Counted from the first letter of the stretch, positions 9,853 to 18,957 are shown. The stretch: 64,000 nt of DNA from Sphingobacterium populi (GCF_001586775.1 NZ_LQXS01000001.1:248001-312000), one strand, 5' to 3'. Numbers and translations: made by a program. The notes: generated from the letters alone by a model not told the origin.

Positions 9853-11271
9853 TTACGGTTTCATCGGCAAACCAGCAGCTTCTGCAATTTTGCGCGGTAT
9901 ATCGATGTTGTCCATCTTGTGATGGAATAGTTCTGCACCCTGGCCAATTGCGTAAATCGGAATATAAGCTGCCGAATGATTTCCCGACGCCCATGAGATA
10001 CTAGCAGCTCTGTTTAGGGATTTTACTGCTAGCGATGCAATGCGATCGTCGATCGCATAGAGGCTTTTCTCCGTTTCATTCTGATGCTGTACAAAGCTAC
10101 GGTTGTAGGCTTCTTTGATCTCATTTTCTTCTATTTCGCTTATCTTAACCGACTTCCAAAGTCCGGTGTTTTCTTCCAAAAGTTGCTTTACGCTATCCCA
10201 AGATGCATTGGGTGTCGATTTGCGCAGATCTGAGATCTTTTTACTCAGTGCACCTTGCGATACTTTCTGATGTTGTATACGGCTTAGTTGCAAAGTTGAG
10301 CTACCATTGCCCAATACCATTCCGCCAGTCTCGTGATCGGCTGTCACGATGATCAGCGTTTCGTCAGGATGTTGCTCATAAAAGCGAAATGCTTCGCCTA
10401 CTGCCGCATCGAAATCCTTAGTTTCGTGGATGGCGGTAGCACCATCGTTGCTGTGGCAAGCCCAATCAATCTTTCCACCTTCGACCATGAGGAAGAAACC
10501 ATTGTCATTATCTTTCTGCAAAGTCCGAATTGCCGATGCCGTAATCTGTTGTAAGGTTAATTCTTCAGGTTTACGATCTATTGCGTAGGTTAGTGCGTCG
10601 TGAGCTGCTCCCTTGTCGGCCATTAAGATTATTTTATCCGCAGATGTAGCAATTTTATTATACTCTTCGAGACCATACGCCAAAGAATAACCAGCTTTTT
10701 CAAATTGTGGAAATAAAGAAGGTGCTGCTTCCTTTTTATACGTTCTTTCAGGACTTAGGAAACCGGCGCCGCCAAAGAAATCAAATCCTGATTTGATTAG
10801 ATCCTGTCCAATCTCGTAATACATGTTGCGATCAGCTTGCTGCGCATAAAAAGAAGCAGGCGTAGCATGGTCTATACTCACACTTGTCGTAATCCCCACT
10901 TTCATACCTCGCTCTTTAGCAAAATAGGCAATACTTTTATACGACGCTGTACGACTAGAATCCATGCTGAGCACACCGTTTCTTGTCTTGTAGCCGACGG
11001 CCAATGCAGTACCACCTGCAGCAGAATCCGTAACGCCATGCGATAGTGAAAAAGAAGTCGCAAATGTACTATACGGAAATTTGGTAAAAGTCAATGGAAA
11101 TACCGTATTGCGGTTTTCAAGCGCAGCTTGATAAGTTTCTGCGATATGGACCTGATTCAAACCCATACCATCGCCAATCATATAGAAAATATATTTGGGC
11201 TTATTTTGTGCAGTTGATGCACTTATTTGTAGAAAAAATAGAAGGAAAAAGTAAAAAATATGTTTTCTCAT
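9853..11271 (-). CDS. Alkaline phosphatase (PhoA superfamily)
   Basis: About 472 residues from ATG 11271; a TTG six codons upstream is possible, but the ATG heads a clear signal peptide (residues 1-22, cut after STAQ). Metal and active-site motifs in order: IGDGMG (D34), the nucleophile region GVTDSAAGGTA with S83, VEGGKIDWACHSND, and TADHETGG. These give the two-zinc site of periplasmic phosphomonoesterases, used to release phosphate from organic esters. The gene is monocistronic. A TATCTTTG box lies 16 bases before the ATG, preceded by an inverted repeat. A pho-box-like element was not recognised, so phosphate control is only a guess. Confidence 0.93.
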   Translation of the reverse strand: MRKHIFYFFLLFFLQISASTAQNKPKYIFYMIGDGMGLNQVHIAETYQAALENRNTVFPLTFTKFPYSTFATSFSLSHGVTDSAAGGTALAVGYKTRNGVLSMDSSRTASYKSIAYFAKERGMKVGITTSVSIDHATPASFYAQQADRNMYYEIGQDLIKSGFDFFGGAGFLSPERTYKKEAAPSLFPQFEKAGYSLAYGLEEYNKIATSADKIILMADKGAAHDALTYAIDRKPEELTLQQITASAIRTLQKDNDNGFFLMVEGGKIDWACHSNDGATAIHETKDFDAAVGEAFRFYEQHPDETLIIVTADHETGGMVLGNGSSTLQLSRIQHQKVSQGALSKKISDLRKSTPNASWDSVKQLLEENTGLWKSVKISEIEENEIKEAYNRSFVQHQNETEKSLYAIDDRIASLAVKSLNRAASISWASGNHSAAYIPIYAIGQGAELFHHKMDNIDIPRKIAEAAGLPMKP

Positions 11272-11286
11272 GAGTTGCTTTTTTTG

Positions 11287-11313
11287 CAAAGATAGATACC
11301 TTATGTTAAGGTA
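11287..11313 (-). promoter_or_regulatory. Putative promoter -7 box and inverted repeat for alkaline phosphatase
   Basis: On the minus strand TATCTTTG (11294-11287) matches the Bacteroidota -7 consensus TAnnTTTG. Directly upstream lies a perfect inverted repeat TACCTTA-tgt-TAAGGTA (11297-11313), in the spacer where a regulator could bind. No clear -33 TTG is at the usual distance. Confidence 0.4.
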
Positions 11314-11474
11314 CTATTACGTTTTCTGGTAAATGATTGCTAAATGGTCATAGGATTCGTCGTTGATCACAGCATTAATCTTATCAATAGCCTTAAGCAT
11401 AAATTTTTAATGATGCCACAATTCAGAGGGATTGCTTAACTTTACCCACTCACCAAATACAGCAATTAGATAGT

Positions 11475-12467
11475 ATGAAGATAGGCGTCATCGGTAGCGG
11501 AAGTTGGGCAACAGCCATGATCAAAATGCTCTCCGATAATCATCAAGCCAAACAGGTATACTGGTGGGTTCGTAAGCAAGAAGATGTCGAACATATACGA
11601 GCGTATAAGCATAATCCTAGCTACCTTAGCTCAGTCGAAGTAGATTTTGCAGACGAATACATCACTACAAATCTTTCTGAGGTAGTTGCACAATCCGACT
11701 TTATTATTCTCAATACTCCAGCTGCTTATCTTAAATCTGTCTTGCAACCATTATCTGTGTCAGATTTCGCCGGAAAAGTCATTGTATCTGCTATTAAAGG
11801 TATCGTGCCTGACGAAAATATGGTTGTCGGCGATTATCTTCCTTATGCGTACGGTGTGCCTTTAGAGCAGATTGTAGTCGTGGGCGGACCGTGCCATGCT
11901 GAAGAAGTTTCGTCAGAGCGTTTGTCTTATCTGACAATAGCTTCCCGCACAGCCAAGCATGCAGAGGCCGTAGCCAGCATGCTACAAACACGCTATATCA
12001 AAACTATTCTTTCTTCCGATATTATCGGTATTGAATATGCTGCTGTACTAAAAAATATCTTCGCTTTAGCTGGAGGCATTTGTCACGGATTAGGTTTTGG
12101 AGATAATTTTCAGGCGGTATTAGTGTCCAATGCAATCCGGGAGATCGATTATTTTGTGAAAGCCCTAGATCCAAGTGATCGTGACATCAACCATTCGGCT
12201 TATTTGGGCGACTTGCTAGTTACAGCGTACTCGCAGTACAGCCGAAATCGTACTTTTGGTGCCATGATTGGCAAAGGCTATAGCGTAAAATCTGCTCAGA
12301 TAGAGATGAATATGGTTGCCGAAGGCTATTACGCGTCAGCGTGCATACAATCAATTATAAAGAAATACCAATTACACATGCCTATTTGTGATACTGTTTA
12401 TCAAATCTTGTATTGTGGTGGCCAGCCCATGCAAGAGATCAAGAAATTATCAGATTCGCTTACATAA
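11475..12467 (+). CDS. gpsA: Glycerol-3-phosphate dehydrogenase [NAD(P)+]
   Basis: 330 residues. The N-terminal Rossmann motif is GVIGSGSWATAM (residues 4-15), where family members have GxGxxG/A. GPCHAEEV and the catalytic lysine in EYAAVLKNIFALAGG match GpsA, as does NRTFGAMIGKGYSV in the C-terminal helical domain. It reduces dihydroxyacetone phosphate to sn-glycerol-3-phosphate, the backbone of phospholipids, in the cytosol. It is the first gene of a tight operon with hemF (9-base gap) and two M16 peptidases. TAACTTTA at about 11437 is a near match to the -7 box. Confidence 0.95.
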   Translation: MKIGVIGSGSWATAMIKMLSDNHQAKQVYWWVRKQEDVEHIRAYKHNPSYLSSVEVDFADEYITTNLSEVVAQSDFIILNTPAAYLKSVLQPLSVSDFAGKVIVSAIKGIVPDENMVVGDYLPYAYGVPLEQIVVVGGPCHAEEVSSERLSYLTIASRTAKHAEAVASMLQTRYIKTILSSDIIGIEYAAVLKNIFALAGGICHGLGFGDNFQAVLVSNAIREIDYFVKALDPSDRDINHSAYLGDLLVTAYSQYSRNRTFGAMIGKGYSVKSAQIEMNMVAEGYYASACIQSIIKKYQLHMPICDTVYQILYCGGQPMQEIKKLSDSLT

Positions 12468-12476
12468 AAGAAAGAC

Positions 12477-13370
12477 ATGACAAGAGAACTCATCGCAAAT
12501 ACGTACAAAGATATTCAGCACGAAATTACCACAGCCTTAGAGCAAGTAGATGGCAGCGCAAGATTTGTAGAGGAGCTCTGGGAGCGCGATGGAGGTGGAG
12601 GTGGTCGCACACGCGTCATTCAGCATGGTGCTATTTTTGAAAAAGGCGGTGTAAATTTTTCCGAGGTACATGGCAAATTGCCAGAGCCCATTCGTAAATC
12701 ATTTGGTGTCGACGAAGAAGATTTTTTTGCGACAGGTGTGTCTATTGTTATCCATCCGAATAATCCTTGGGTGCCGATTATTCACATGAATATTCGCTAT
12801 TTCGAACTAAATGACGAGGTAAAATGGTTTGGTGGAGGTATAGATCTCACTCCTCATTACATCGATCAGGAAGATGCTCGCTATTTTCATCAAAGCTTAA
12901 AGTCTGTATGCGATCAGCATCATCCAGCATTTTATGTCGATTATAAAGCATGGGCTGATCGTTATTTCTATATCAAGCATCGCCAAGAGACGCGTGGTAT
13001 TGGTGGTATATTTTACGACAAGCTAACGCCGCAAAATACAGAACTTAGTTACGAAGAAATTTTTGCGTTTTCTTGCGATCTCGGACGGCTATTTCCTAAA
13101 GTTTATACAGAATTAGTAAATAAATCACGTAATAAAGCATATACCGAACAAGAAAAGAATTGGCAACTACTTCGTCGTGGTCGTTATGTCGAATTCAACT
13201 TGGTGTACGACTCAGGAACCAAATTTGGTTTAGAGACTAATGGACGTATAGAATCCATACTGATGAGCTTGCCAGAGCAGGCCAATTGGTTTTACAACTA
13301 CCAAGCGGAACCCGGTTCCCGTGAAGAACAAACTCTTTCGTTACTCAAGCAAGGTATCGACTGGGCATAA
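12477..13370 (+). CDS. hemF: Oxygen-dependent coproporphyrinogen III oxidase
   Basis: 297 residues, the usual HemF length. Signature segments are WERDGGGGGRTRVI, GVSIVIHPNNPWVPIIHMN, WFGGGIDLTPHY and ETRGIGGIFYDKL. The enzyme converts coproporphyrinogen III to protoporphyrinogen IX using O2 in haem synthesis, so the organism makes haem under oxic conditions. It lies second in the gpsA operon. The C-terminal region (VEFNLVYDSGTKFGLETNGR, ESILMSLP) is intact. Confidence 0.97.
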   Translation: MTRELIANTYKDIQHEITTALEQVDGSARFVEELWERDGGGGGRTRVIQHGAIFEKGGVNFSEVHGKLPEPIRKSFGVDEEDFFATGVSIVIHPNNPWVPIIHMNIRYFELNDEVKWFGGGIDLTPHYIDQEDARYFHQSLKSVCDQHHPAFYVDYKAWADRYFYIKHRQETRGIGGIFYDKLTPQNTELSYEEIFAFSCDLGRLFPKVYTELVNKSRNKAYTEQEKNWQLLRRGRYVEFNLVYDSGTKFGLETNGRIESILMSLPEQANWFYNYQAEPGSREEQTLSLLKQGIDWA

Positions 13371-13385
13371 TAATTACATATATAG

Positions 13386-14642
13386 ATGGTAAATTATAAT
13401 AAGTTTGTGTTAGCAAACGGACTTCGTGTATTGGTACACGAAGATCATACTACGCCCATGGCCTGTGTGAATGTATTGTACGATGTAGGCGCTCGGGATG
13501 AAGATCCAAAACGCACAGGTTTCGCACACTTATTTGAACACTTGATGTTCGGAGGTTCGGTCAATATTCCTAACTACGATGAAGTATTGCAACGAGTTGG
13601 AGGTGAGAATAATGCATTTACCAGCAATGATATTACCAATTATTATATTACCCTACCTGCTGTCAATCTAGAAACAGCACTCTGGCTTGAAAGCGACCGT
13701 ATGCTAAGCTTAGCCTTCAACGAGCAAAGTTTAGAAGTACAACGTCAGGTCGTAATCGAAGAATTTAAACAACGTTATCTCAATCAACCTTATGGAGATG
13801 TTTGGCTAAAGCTTAGGCCTTTGGCTTATCAGCAGCATCCCTATCGTTGGGCTACCATTGGTAAAAATATTGAACATATTGAACAGGCAACAATGGCCGA
13901 AGTCAAAGATTTTTTCGATACATTTTACCATCCTTCAAACGCCGTATTGGTAGTTGCTGGCGATGTGAAATTTGATGAAGTCCAATCGCTGGTTGATAAA
14001 TGGTTTGCCGATATACCGGATCGTCCGGTCAAAAAGCGATCCTTGCCACAAGAATTGCCACAGCAAGTAGCCCGTCGAGAAACGGTTGAAGCAGATGTGC
14101 CAGTAGATAGTATTTATATCGCCTTTCACGGGCCCGATCGCCATAGCACCGATTATTATACACTAGATCTGATCTCCGACATACTTTCACGTGGTAACTC
14201 ATCACGATTGTATCGTACATTAGTGAAAGAACAGCAGCTGTTTGCAGAGGTCAACGCTTACCTTATGGGCAGTACAGATACCAACTTATTTGTAGTAGAA
14301 GGAAAGCCTTCTGAGGGAATTAGTTTAGAGGTTGCAGAGCAAGCGCTTTGGAAAGAGTTAGAACGATTGAAAATGGAGCTTGCCAACGAAAAAGAATTAG
14401 ATAAAGTTAAAAATAAAGTTGAGTCTACTATGTTCTTTTCGGAGCTATCCGTATTAGATAAAGCCATGAATCTTGCCTATTTCGAGCTGCTCGGAGATGC
14501 GAATGCTTATAATACCGAAGTGGATAAATATGCAAGAACTACTACCGAGGATGTTCGCCAGGTAGCTTCTAGCGTCTTCCGAACCGATAATTCATCTACA
14601 TTATTATATAAAGCAAAAAGACAGGAAGCACATGTTGAATAG
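13386..14642 (+). CDS. M16 zinc peptidase, catalytic subunit
   Basis: 418 residues. The inverse zinc motif HxxEH is HLFEH at 48-52, and the third ligand is within EEF at 125-127, so the subunit should be active. The fold is that of processing-peptidase and pitrilysin relatives in two homologous halves. No signal peptide is seen, so it is probably cytosolic, unlike the exported Bacteroidota PqqL-type forms. Its last 11 bases overlap the start of the second M16 gene, which lacks the zinc motif. This is the usual active/inactive heterodimer pairing. Confidence 0.92.
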   Translation: MVNYNKFVLANGLRVLVHEDHTTPMACVNVLYDVGARDEDPKRTGFAHLFEHLMFGGSVNIPNYDEVLQRVGGENNAFTSNDITNYYITLPAVNLETALWLESDRMLSLAFNEQSLEVQRQVVIEEFKQRYLNQPYGDVWLKLRPLAYQQHPYRWATIGKNIEHIEQATMAEVKDFFDTFYHPSNAVLVVAGDVKFDEVQSLVDKWFADIPDRPVKKRSLPQELPQQVARRETVEADVPVDSIYIAFHGPDRHSTDYYTLDLISDILSRGNSSRLYRTLVKEQQLFAEVNAYLMGSTDTNLFVVEGKPSEGISLEVAEQALWKELERLKMELANEKELDKVKNKVESTMFFSELSVLDKAMNLAYFELLGDANAYNTEVDKYARTTTEDVRQVASSVFRTDNSSTLLYKAKRQEAHVE

Positions 14643-15921
14643 AGCAGAAGCACCTCAATCGCACGATATCCAAGGGATATCATTAGTCAGTCCAGATCAT
14701 TTGGTACTGGACAATGGCTTGCCTGTTTATATCTTTACGTCGCAGGATCAACCTTTGGTAAAAGCCGAATTTGTTTTTAAGAATACGTTTGATTCACAAA
14801 CGGAGAACCCGCTTCTCAATACTGCTTTGAGTGCATTGATGAAAGAAGGGACGAGCCGTATGAGCAGTGCTGAGATTGCAGAAAAGGTAGATTATTACGG
14901 TGCATTCCTAGTGCCCGACTTTAGCTTTGATTATACTTGCTATACCTTGTACACGCTCAATAAGTACGTGCCTCAGGTGCTTCCTTTGCTTTATGACATT
15001 TTGGTAGATGCACAGTTTCCTGATCTAGAATTGAATAATTTTAAACGTACCAACCGTCAAAATCTACAAATCTCTTTGCAGAAGAATGATTTTGTTGCCA
15101 AGCAAATGTTTTATCAAACGCTGTTTGGCAATAATCGATACGGTGCGGCAGTTACCGATAAAGCGTTGTCTGATCTGAATCGCACGGATTTGGCCGAGTT
15201 GTATGCACAGCAGGTACAACCACATAATTGCACCCTGTTTTTATCAGGCAATATTACGTCCGACGTCATCCGTGAGGTCTCTGATTATTTCGGGAGCAAA
15301 TGGAAAAACAGTCTTCCTATCGGAACCGTAGGGCACGGTATAAAACTATCTGCCGAGTACGATACCACATTGCGCTACCAAGAGCGAAATGATGCGGTTC
15401 AATCGGCGATCCGGCTAGGCAGGCACAGTCTTAAGCGTTGTGATAAGAATTATCCAGCATTACAATTTGTCAATACCTTATTTGGTGGATATTTTGGATC
15501 GAGGCTCATGCGCAATATTCGCGAAGACAAAGGCTACACTTACGGAATAGGTTCTTCGGCAGTTACCTTTGCCCACACAGGCATGTTGGTAATCTCTACA
15601 CAAGTAGGCACTGAAGTTACCACGTTAACCTTGCAAGAGATTGAAAAGGAAATGTATCTGATGCAAAATGAACTAGCGAGCGAGTCAGAAATCAAGTTGG
15701 TCAAAAACTATATGTTGGGAGCGATGTTAGGCAGTTTGGAATCTATTTTTTCGCATGCCGATAAATTCAAAGCTGTGCATTTGTCTGGCATGGATCTCAG
15801 TTATTATACATATTACACGCAGGTATTGCATGCAATGGATGCACCTAAAGTGCGAGCTATTGCACAAGAATATTTGCGGTACGAAGATATGGTCAAGGTG
15901 GTAGTAGGGAAGATGCATTAA
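14632..15921 (+). CDS. M16 peptidase-like, non-catalytic partner subunit
   Basis: 429 residues from ATG 14632, which lies inside the 3' end of the preceding M16 gene. In the place of HxxEH it has ALSALMKEGT, so zinc and catalysis are lost. It retains the substrate-binding Arg/Tyr region SRLMRNIREDKGYTYGIGSS that is typical of the partner subunit of bacterial M16 heterodimers. It likely supplies half of the closed peptidase chamber. It is the last gene of the operon; a strong bidirectional terminator follows at 15948. Confidence 0.92.
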   Translation: MLNRAEAPQSHDIQGISLVSPDHLVLDNGLPVYIFTSQDQPLVKAEFVFKNTFDSQTENPLLNTALSALMKEGTSRMSSAEIAEKVDYYGAFLVPDFSFDYTCYTLYTLNKYVPQVLPLLYDILVDAQFPDLELNNFKRTNRQNLQISLQKNDFVAKQMFYQTLFGNNRYGAAVTDKALSDLNRTDLAELYAQQVQPHNCTLFLSGNITSDVIREVSDYFGSKWKNSLPIGTVGHGIKLSAEYDTTLRYQERNDAVQSAIRLGRHSLKRCDKNYPALQFVNTLFGGYFGSRLMRNIREDKGYTYGIGSSAVTFAHTGMLVISTQVGTEVTTLTLQEIEKEMYLMQNELASESEIKLVKNYMLGAMLGSLESIFSHADKFKAVHLSGMDLSYYTYYTQVLHAMDAPKVRAIAQEYLRYEDMVKVVVGKMH

Positions 15922-15947
15922 CTGTGAGCCACACGCTACCCATTCAT

Positions 15948-15985
15948 AAAAAAAAGGAAAGGTTATTTAACCTTTCCTTTTTTTT
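15948..15985. terminator. Bidirectional Rho-independent terminator
   Basis: Perfect 38-base palindrome: A8, GGAAAGGTTA, its complement and T8. It ends the gpsA-hemF-M16 operon on + and the tRNA-Cys/59-residue gene transcript on -. Confidence 0.9.
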
Positions 15986-16017
15986 ATGTTGTGCTTACGA
16001 TCAGCGATCGTAAAGAC

Positions 16018-16197
16018 TTAGTTTGCGTTGTTAGACAATTGGTCTAAAATGGCATTGTTTTTTGAGATTTGGTCTTTGTCAGACATTTTGCTTTTAGAGC
16101 CTAACTCAATGTTACGACCTAATTTCAAAAACTGAACTTCAACACGAGAAACAGTTTTGTTTCTTCTATCTTTTCTTTTTAAACGAGTAACTCCCAT
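16018..16197 (-). CDS. Small basic conserved protein of unknown function (59 aa)
   Basis: ATG at 16197, TAA at 16018-16020; 59 residues beginning MGVTRLKRKDRRNKT and ending LDQLSNNAN. The N-terminal 20 residues hold nine Lys or Arg, suggesting nucleic-acid or ribosome contact; the rest is polar with a possible helix. I recall near-identical short proteins in Sphingobacteriaceae genomes but no assigned function. It starts 42 bases after tRNA-Cys on the same strand and has no promoter of its own that I can see, so it is probably on the tRNA transcript. An inverted repeat (15995-16013) and then the terminator follow it. Too short for default gene-length cut-offs, but codon use looks normal. Confidence 0.75.
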   Translation of the reverse strand: MGVTRLKRKDRRNKTVSRVEVQFLKLGRNIELGSKSKMSDKDQISKNNAILDQLSNNAN

Positions 16198-16239
16198 TGT
16201 GCTTAATTTAATTTTTTACCTTCTGTTATAATAAGTACG

Positions 16240-16310
16240 AGGTCGGAAGCGGATTCGAACCGCTGTAGGAGGTTTTGCAGACCTCAGCCTAGCCACTCGG
16301 CCATCCGACC
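16240..16310 (-). tRNA. tRNA-Cys (GCA)
   Basis: A full cloverleaf is visible on the minus strand: acceptor GGTCGGA/TCCGACC (7 bp), D arm GCC...GGC, anticodon stem GAGGT/ACCTC with loop CTGCAAA (anticodon GCA), T stem AGCGG/CCGCT with loop TTCGAAT, and discriminator U73, as expected for cysteine. No CCA is encoded. The next gene downstream is the 59-residue protein. Confidence 0.97.
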
Positions 16311-16327
16311 ATTACCCTTTCGGCTTG

Positions 16328-16335
16328 CAAAAATA
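16328..16335 (-). promoter_or_regulatory. Putative -7 promoter box of the tRNA-Cys transcript
   Basis: TATTTTTG on the minus strand fits TAnnTTTG and ends 17 bases before the tRNA 5' end. No clear -33 element was found. The rest of 16311-16632 (322 bases) holds no gene that I can support and must also contain the promoter of the rightward beta-barrel gene. Confidence 0.45.
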
Positions 16336-16632
16336 TACTTTTACTTTGATATAATAAAGTTTTTTTGAAATCGATTACCAAATTTATTGCAGGTCTGTCA
16401 TCAGGTTTCATATTTGGTAACACGTATTTAAGTCCAAACCACGTGGCAGTTTTAGTAAATAGTGTCGGCATCCCGTCAAATATATCTTAGATGTGTTAAA
16501 GTAACAAGTTGAATGTCTGTGATTTCGTGTGAGTAAGTGCGAACGGATGTTTTTTTGGTCTGAACTTTGTAATGTACTCAAGCGAGAGACGCTAGGCAAT
16601 AAGTCTGCGTCCGAAACTTAAAGAATAAAGTG

Positions 16633-17265
16633 ATGAAAAAAGTTTTACTATCATTTGGAGTAGCTATGTTATTAGCTGGTGCAGCACAAGCACAGGTATC
16701 TTATGGACTTCGCGCAGGTGTTAACTTAGGTAAGATATCAAATCTTGGAGATAATCAATCAAATAATACGTCCTTCAATGTTACAGGTTATGCAGATCTT
16801 CCTGTAGCTCCAAATTTCTCGATCCAACCTGGATTATCTTTGCAAGGTAAGGGTACAAGATTCGATACAAATGCCGCAGGCAACACTTCAGCAAGTTGGA
16901 CACGCAACACCATGTCATTAGAAATTCCTGTAAATGCAGTTTACTATATTCCTACAGGATACACTGGTAGTGTTTTCTTAGGCGCTGGTCCTTACGTGGG
17001 ATTGAATCTTAGCGGTAAAGACAAGTTTAGAGGAAATGCAGGTGACAATTCTGCTCTTGTAGATAGAGATCTTAGCTTTAGCGGCGATAATAGAGATATG
17101 AATCGTGTGGATGCGGGTGTTAACTTCTTAGGTGGTTACCGTTTCAATAATGGCTTATTGCTCAATGCAGGTTATGGCCTAGGTTTAACTAATATGGTGC
17201 CGAGCAATAACAACACTACGTATGCCAACAGAGTATGGTCATTCGGACTTGGTTACCAATTTTAG
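16633..17265 (+). CDS. Outer-membrane beta-barrel protein (porin-like, PorT/OmpA-barrel type)
   Basis: 210 residues from ATG 16633 (GTG one codon earlier is possible). Signal peptide MKKVLLSFGVAMLLAGAAQA-Q, then alternating hydrophobic strands (SYGLRAGVNLGKIS, FSIQPGLSLQGKG, GSVFLGAGPYVGLNL, GVNFLGGYRF, LLLNAGYGLGL) and a terminal phenylalanine (WSFGLGYQF), the outer-membrane insertion signal. This is an eight-strand barrel of the kind common in Bacteroidota; function and ligand are not known. It stands alone with its own terminator. Confidence 0.85.
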   Translation: MKKVLLSFGVAMLLAGAAQAQVSYGLRAGVNLGKISNLGDNQSNNTSFNVTGYADLPVAPNFSIQPGLSLQGKGTRFDTNAAGNTSASWTRNTMSLEIPVNAVYYIPTGYTGSVFLGAGPYVGLNLSGKDKFRGNAGDNSALVDRDLSFSGDNRDMNRVDAGVNFLGGYRFNNGLLLNAGYGLGLTNMVPSNNNTTYANRVWSFGLGYQF

Positions 17266-17313
17266 AAAAGATAATTTTTAGATATCTTTAGTGTTTATAA
17301 AATTTATGCAGTA

Positions 17314-17342
17314 CAAAGGCGAGCTAATAGCTCGCCTTTGTT
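17314..17342 (+). terminator. Terminator after beta-barrel gene
   Basis: Inverted repeat CAAAGGCGAGCTA / TAGCTCGCCTTTG at 17314-17340. It lies between this gene and the convergent metallo-hydrolase gene and can serve both. Confidence 0.75.
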
Positions 17343-17359
17343 CATTGGTATTCAATTTA

Positions 17360-18193
17360 TCAAATGTCACTCAACTTGAAAGTTTCTTTAAGCCGAATAC
17401 CCTTTTCAGTTCGCTGTAGCGTACAGCACTCATGCAATGGATCGTGTTCTAGATAAAGAATGTACTCATTATCTACGATTTCTTGCCAATAATCTTGTCT
17501 TTCATCCATCGTTAGTAAAGGACGCACATCATAACTCATGACATAGGGAATCGGAATATGACCAACCGAAGGCAACAAATCGGCCATATACAAAATTGTA
17601 TTTCCTTTATACTGAATTTGTGGGAGCATCATCGCTTCGGTATGGCCATTGGCATAGCGAATAGCAACCTCATTATTAAATGATTGACCTTCGGTCAAGA
17701 AATTAAGTTGACCGGATTCTTGAATCGGTAAGATATTTTCTTTAAGGAAAGAAGCCTTTTCTCGTGGATTAGGATTCGTAGCCCAATTCCAGTGCTTTTC
17801 GTTAGACCAAAATTTAGCATTTTTAAAAGCAGGAATCAATTGGTCAGCATGGCGCTTGATTGCACCCCCGCAATGATCAAAGTGCAGGTGCGTCAATATT
17901 ACATCAGTAATATCATCGCGATGAAAGCCGTGTTTTGCCAATGAAGAATCCAAGGTCGCGTCTCCATGCAAATCATAATGCCCAAAGAATTTGGCATCCT
18001 GCTTATCGCCTAATCCGGTATCGATCAATGTGAGCTGATTTCCATCTTCCATGAGCAACAAACGTGTAGCCCAGGTACAAAGGTTATTGGCGTCTGGCGG
18101 ATTGGTGCGCGACCATAAAGATTTGGGAACCACACCAAACATAGCCCCGCCGTCCAGTTTAAAAAATCCAGTGTCGATCGTGTATAAGTTCAT
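17360..18193 (-). CDS. MBL-fold metallo-hydrolase (lactonase-like)
   Basis: 277 residues. Zinc motif THLHFDHCGG (about 111-120), the family HxHxDH, followed by a later His in ANGHTEAM and an Asp in MADLLPS. The layout (LIDTGLGDK at the front, VMSYDVRP near the end) resembles the AHL-lactonase and alkylsulfatase-like quorum-quenching class rather than glyoxalase II. No signal peptide, so cytosolic. The true substrate is uncertain; a lactone or ester is likely. It lies 29 bases after the SIMPL gene on the same strand and may share its transcript. Confidence 0.82.
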   Translation of the reverse strand: MNLYTIDTGFFKLDGGAMFGVVPKSLWSRTNPPDANNLCTWATRLLLMEDGNQLTLIDTGLGDKQDAKFFGHYDLHGDATLDSSLAKHGFHRDDITDVILTHLHFDHCGGAIKRHADQLIPAFKNAKFWSNEKHWNWATNPNPREKASFLKENILPIQESGQLNFLTEGQSFNNEVAIRYANGHTEAMMLPQIQYKGNTILYMADLLPSVGHIPIPYVMSYDVRPLLTMDERQDYWQEIVDNEYILYLEHDPLHECCTLQRTEKGIRLKETFKLSDI

Positions 18194-18222
18194 ACTTTTC
18201 TCTTTTACTGGAAAGACTACAA

Positions 18223-18957
18223 CTAACGTGCTAAATAACTGGCTTTGACGGTAATATTTGCTGTTTTGCTCCGAGAACTTGTATTGAATGCACCGCCGTA
18301 CGAATATTCTTCATTATCATTTTGCCCTGTGATTTGGAAAATTCCAAGATCAGCTTTTACCAATTGTCCCAAAGACGTTGCCGATTCCGTTGCAATATTC
18401 TGAGCCCGCAACTTTGCATTTTCTGAAGCCTGAGAGATCAATTGCAATTTTAAATCCTCCAAACCCGAAAAATAGTAATTGGGAGCATCTGAACTTAATT
18501 CAACTCCTTGAGAAATTAAACTTGAAATTTCGCGCGAGGCATTATCTACCTTTTCTAGATCTTTCGATTCGATACTTACCTGCTGAGAAAGGTTGTATCC
18601 AGTGAAAGTATTCGAACTATTGCCCTGACTATCGGTATAATAACTAAATTCTCTACTAATATTGACAGCGTTAAAACGAATTTCCTTCTCCTGTATACCG
18701 CGTTGCAAGAGAAAATTCTTCACCAAATCGCGATCTCTGCCAAGCTGCTCAGATGCGGCACTCAAATCAGTCGATTTGCGACTATACGATGCAGACCATT
18801 TTACAATGTCCGACTCAAAGTCCATTTTGGCATTGCCTGTTACATTGATTGTATTACTATTATTGTACTTGTAGCGATAAGCAGAACCAAAAATCCAAGC
18901 TACCGCAATGAGCGCAATAGCACCAATAATACTGACAATTATAGGAGTGTTCTTCAT
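18223..18957 (-). CDS. SIMPL (DUF541) domain protein
   Basis: 244 residues from ATG 18957 (MKNTPIIVSIIGAIAL). One N-terminal membrane helix (residues 5-22) anchors a periplasmic SIMPL domain: INVTGNAKMDFESDIVKWSASY, then VSIESKDLEKVDNASREIS and a C-terminal NITVKASYLA. Family members (OMP26/YggE relatives) are linked to envelope or oxidative stress, but no biochemical activity is known. A longer reading from 18996 is possible but has no start context. Confidence 0.85.
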   Translation of the reverse strand: MKNTPIIVSIIGAIALIAVAWIFGSAYRYKYNNSNTINVTGNAKMDFESDIVKWSASYSRKSTDLSAASEQLGRDRDLVKNFLLQRGIQEKEIRFNAVNISREFSYYTDSQGNSSNTFTGYNLSQQVSIESKDLEKVDNASREISSLISQGVELSSDAPNYYFSGLEDLKLQLISQASENAKLRAQNIATESATSLGQLVKADLGIFQITGQNDNEEYSYGGAFNTSSRSKTANITVKASYLAR

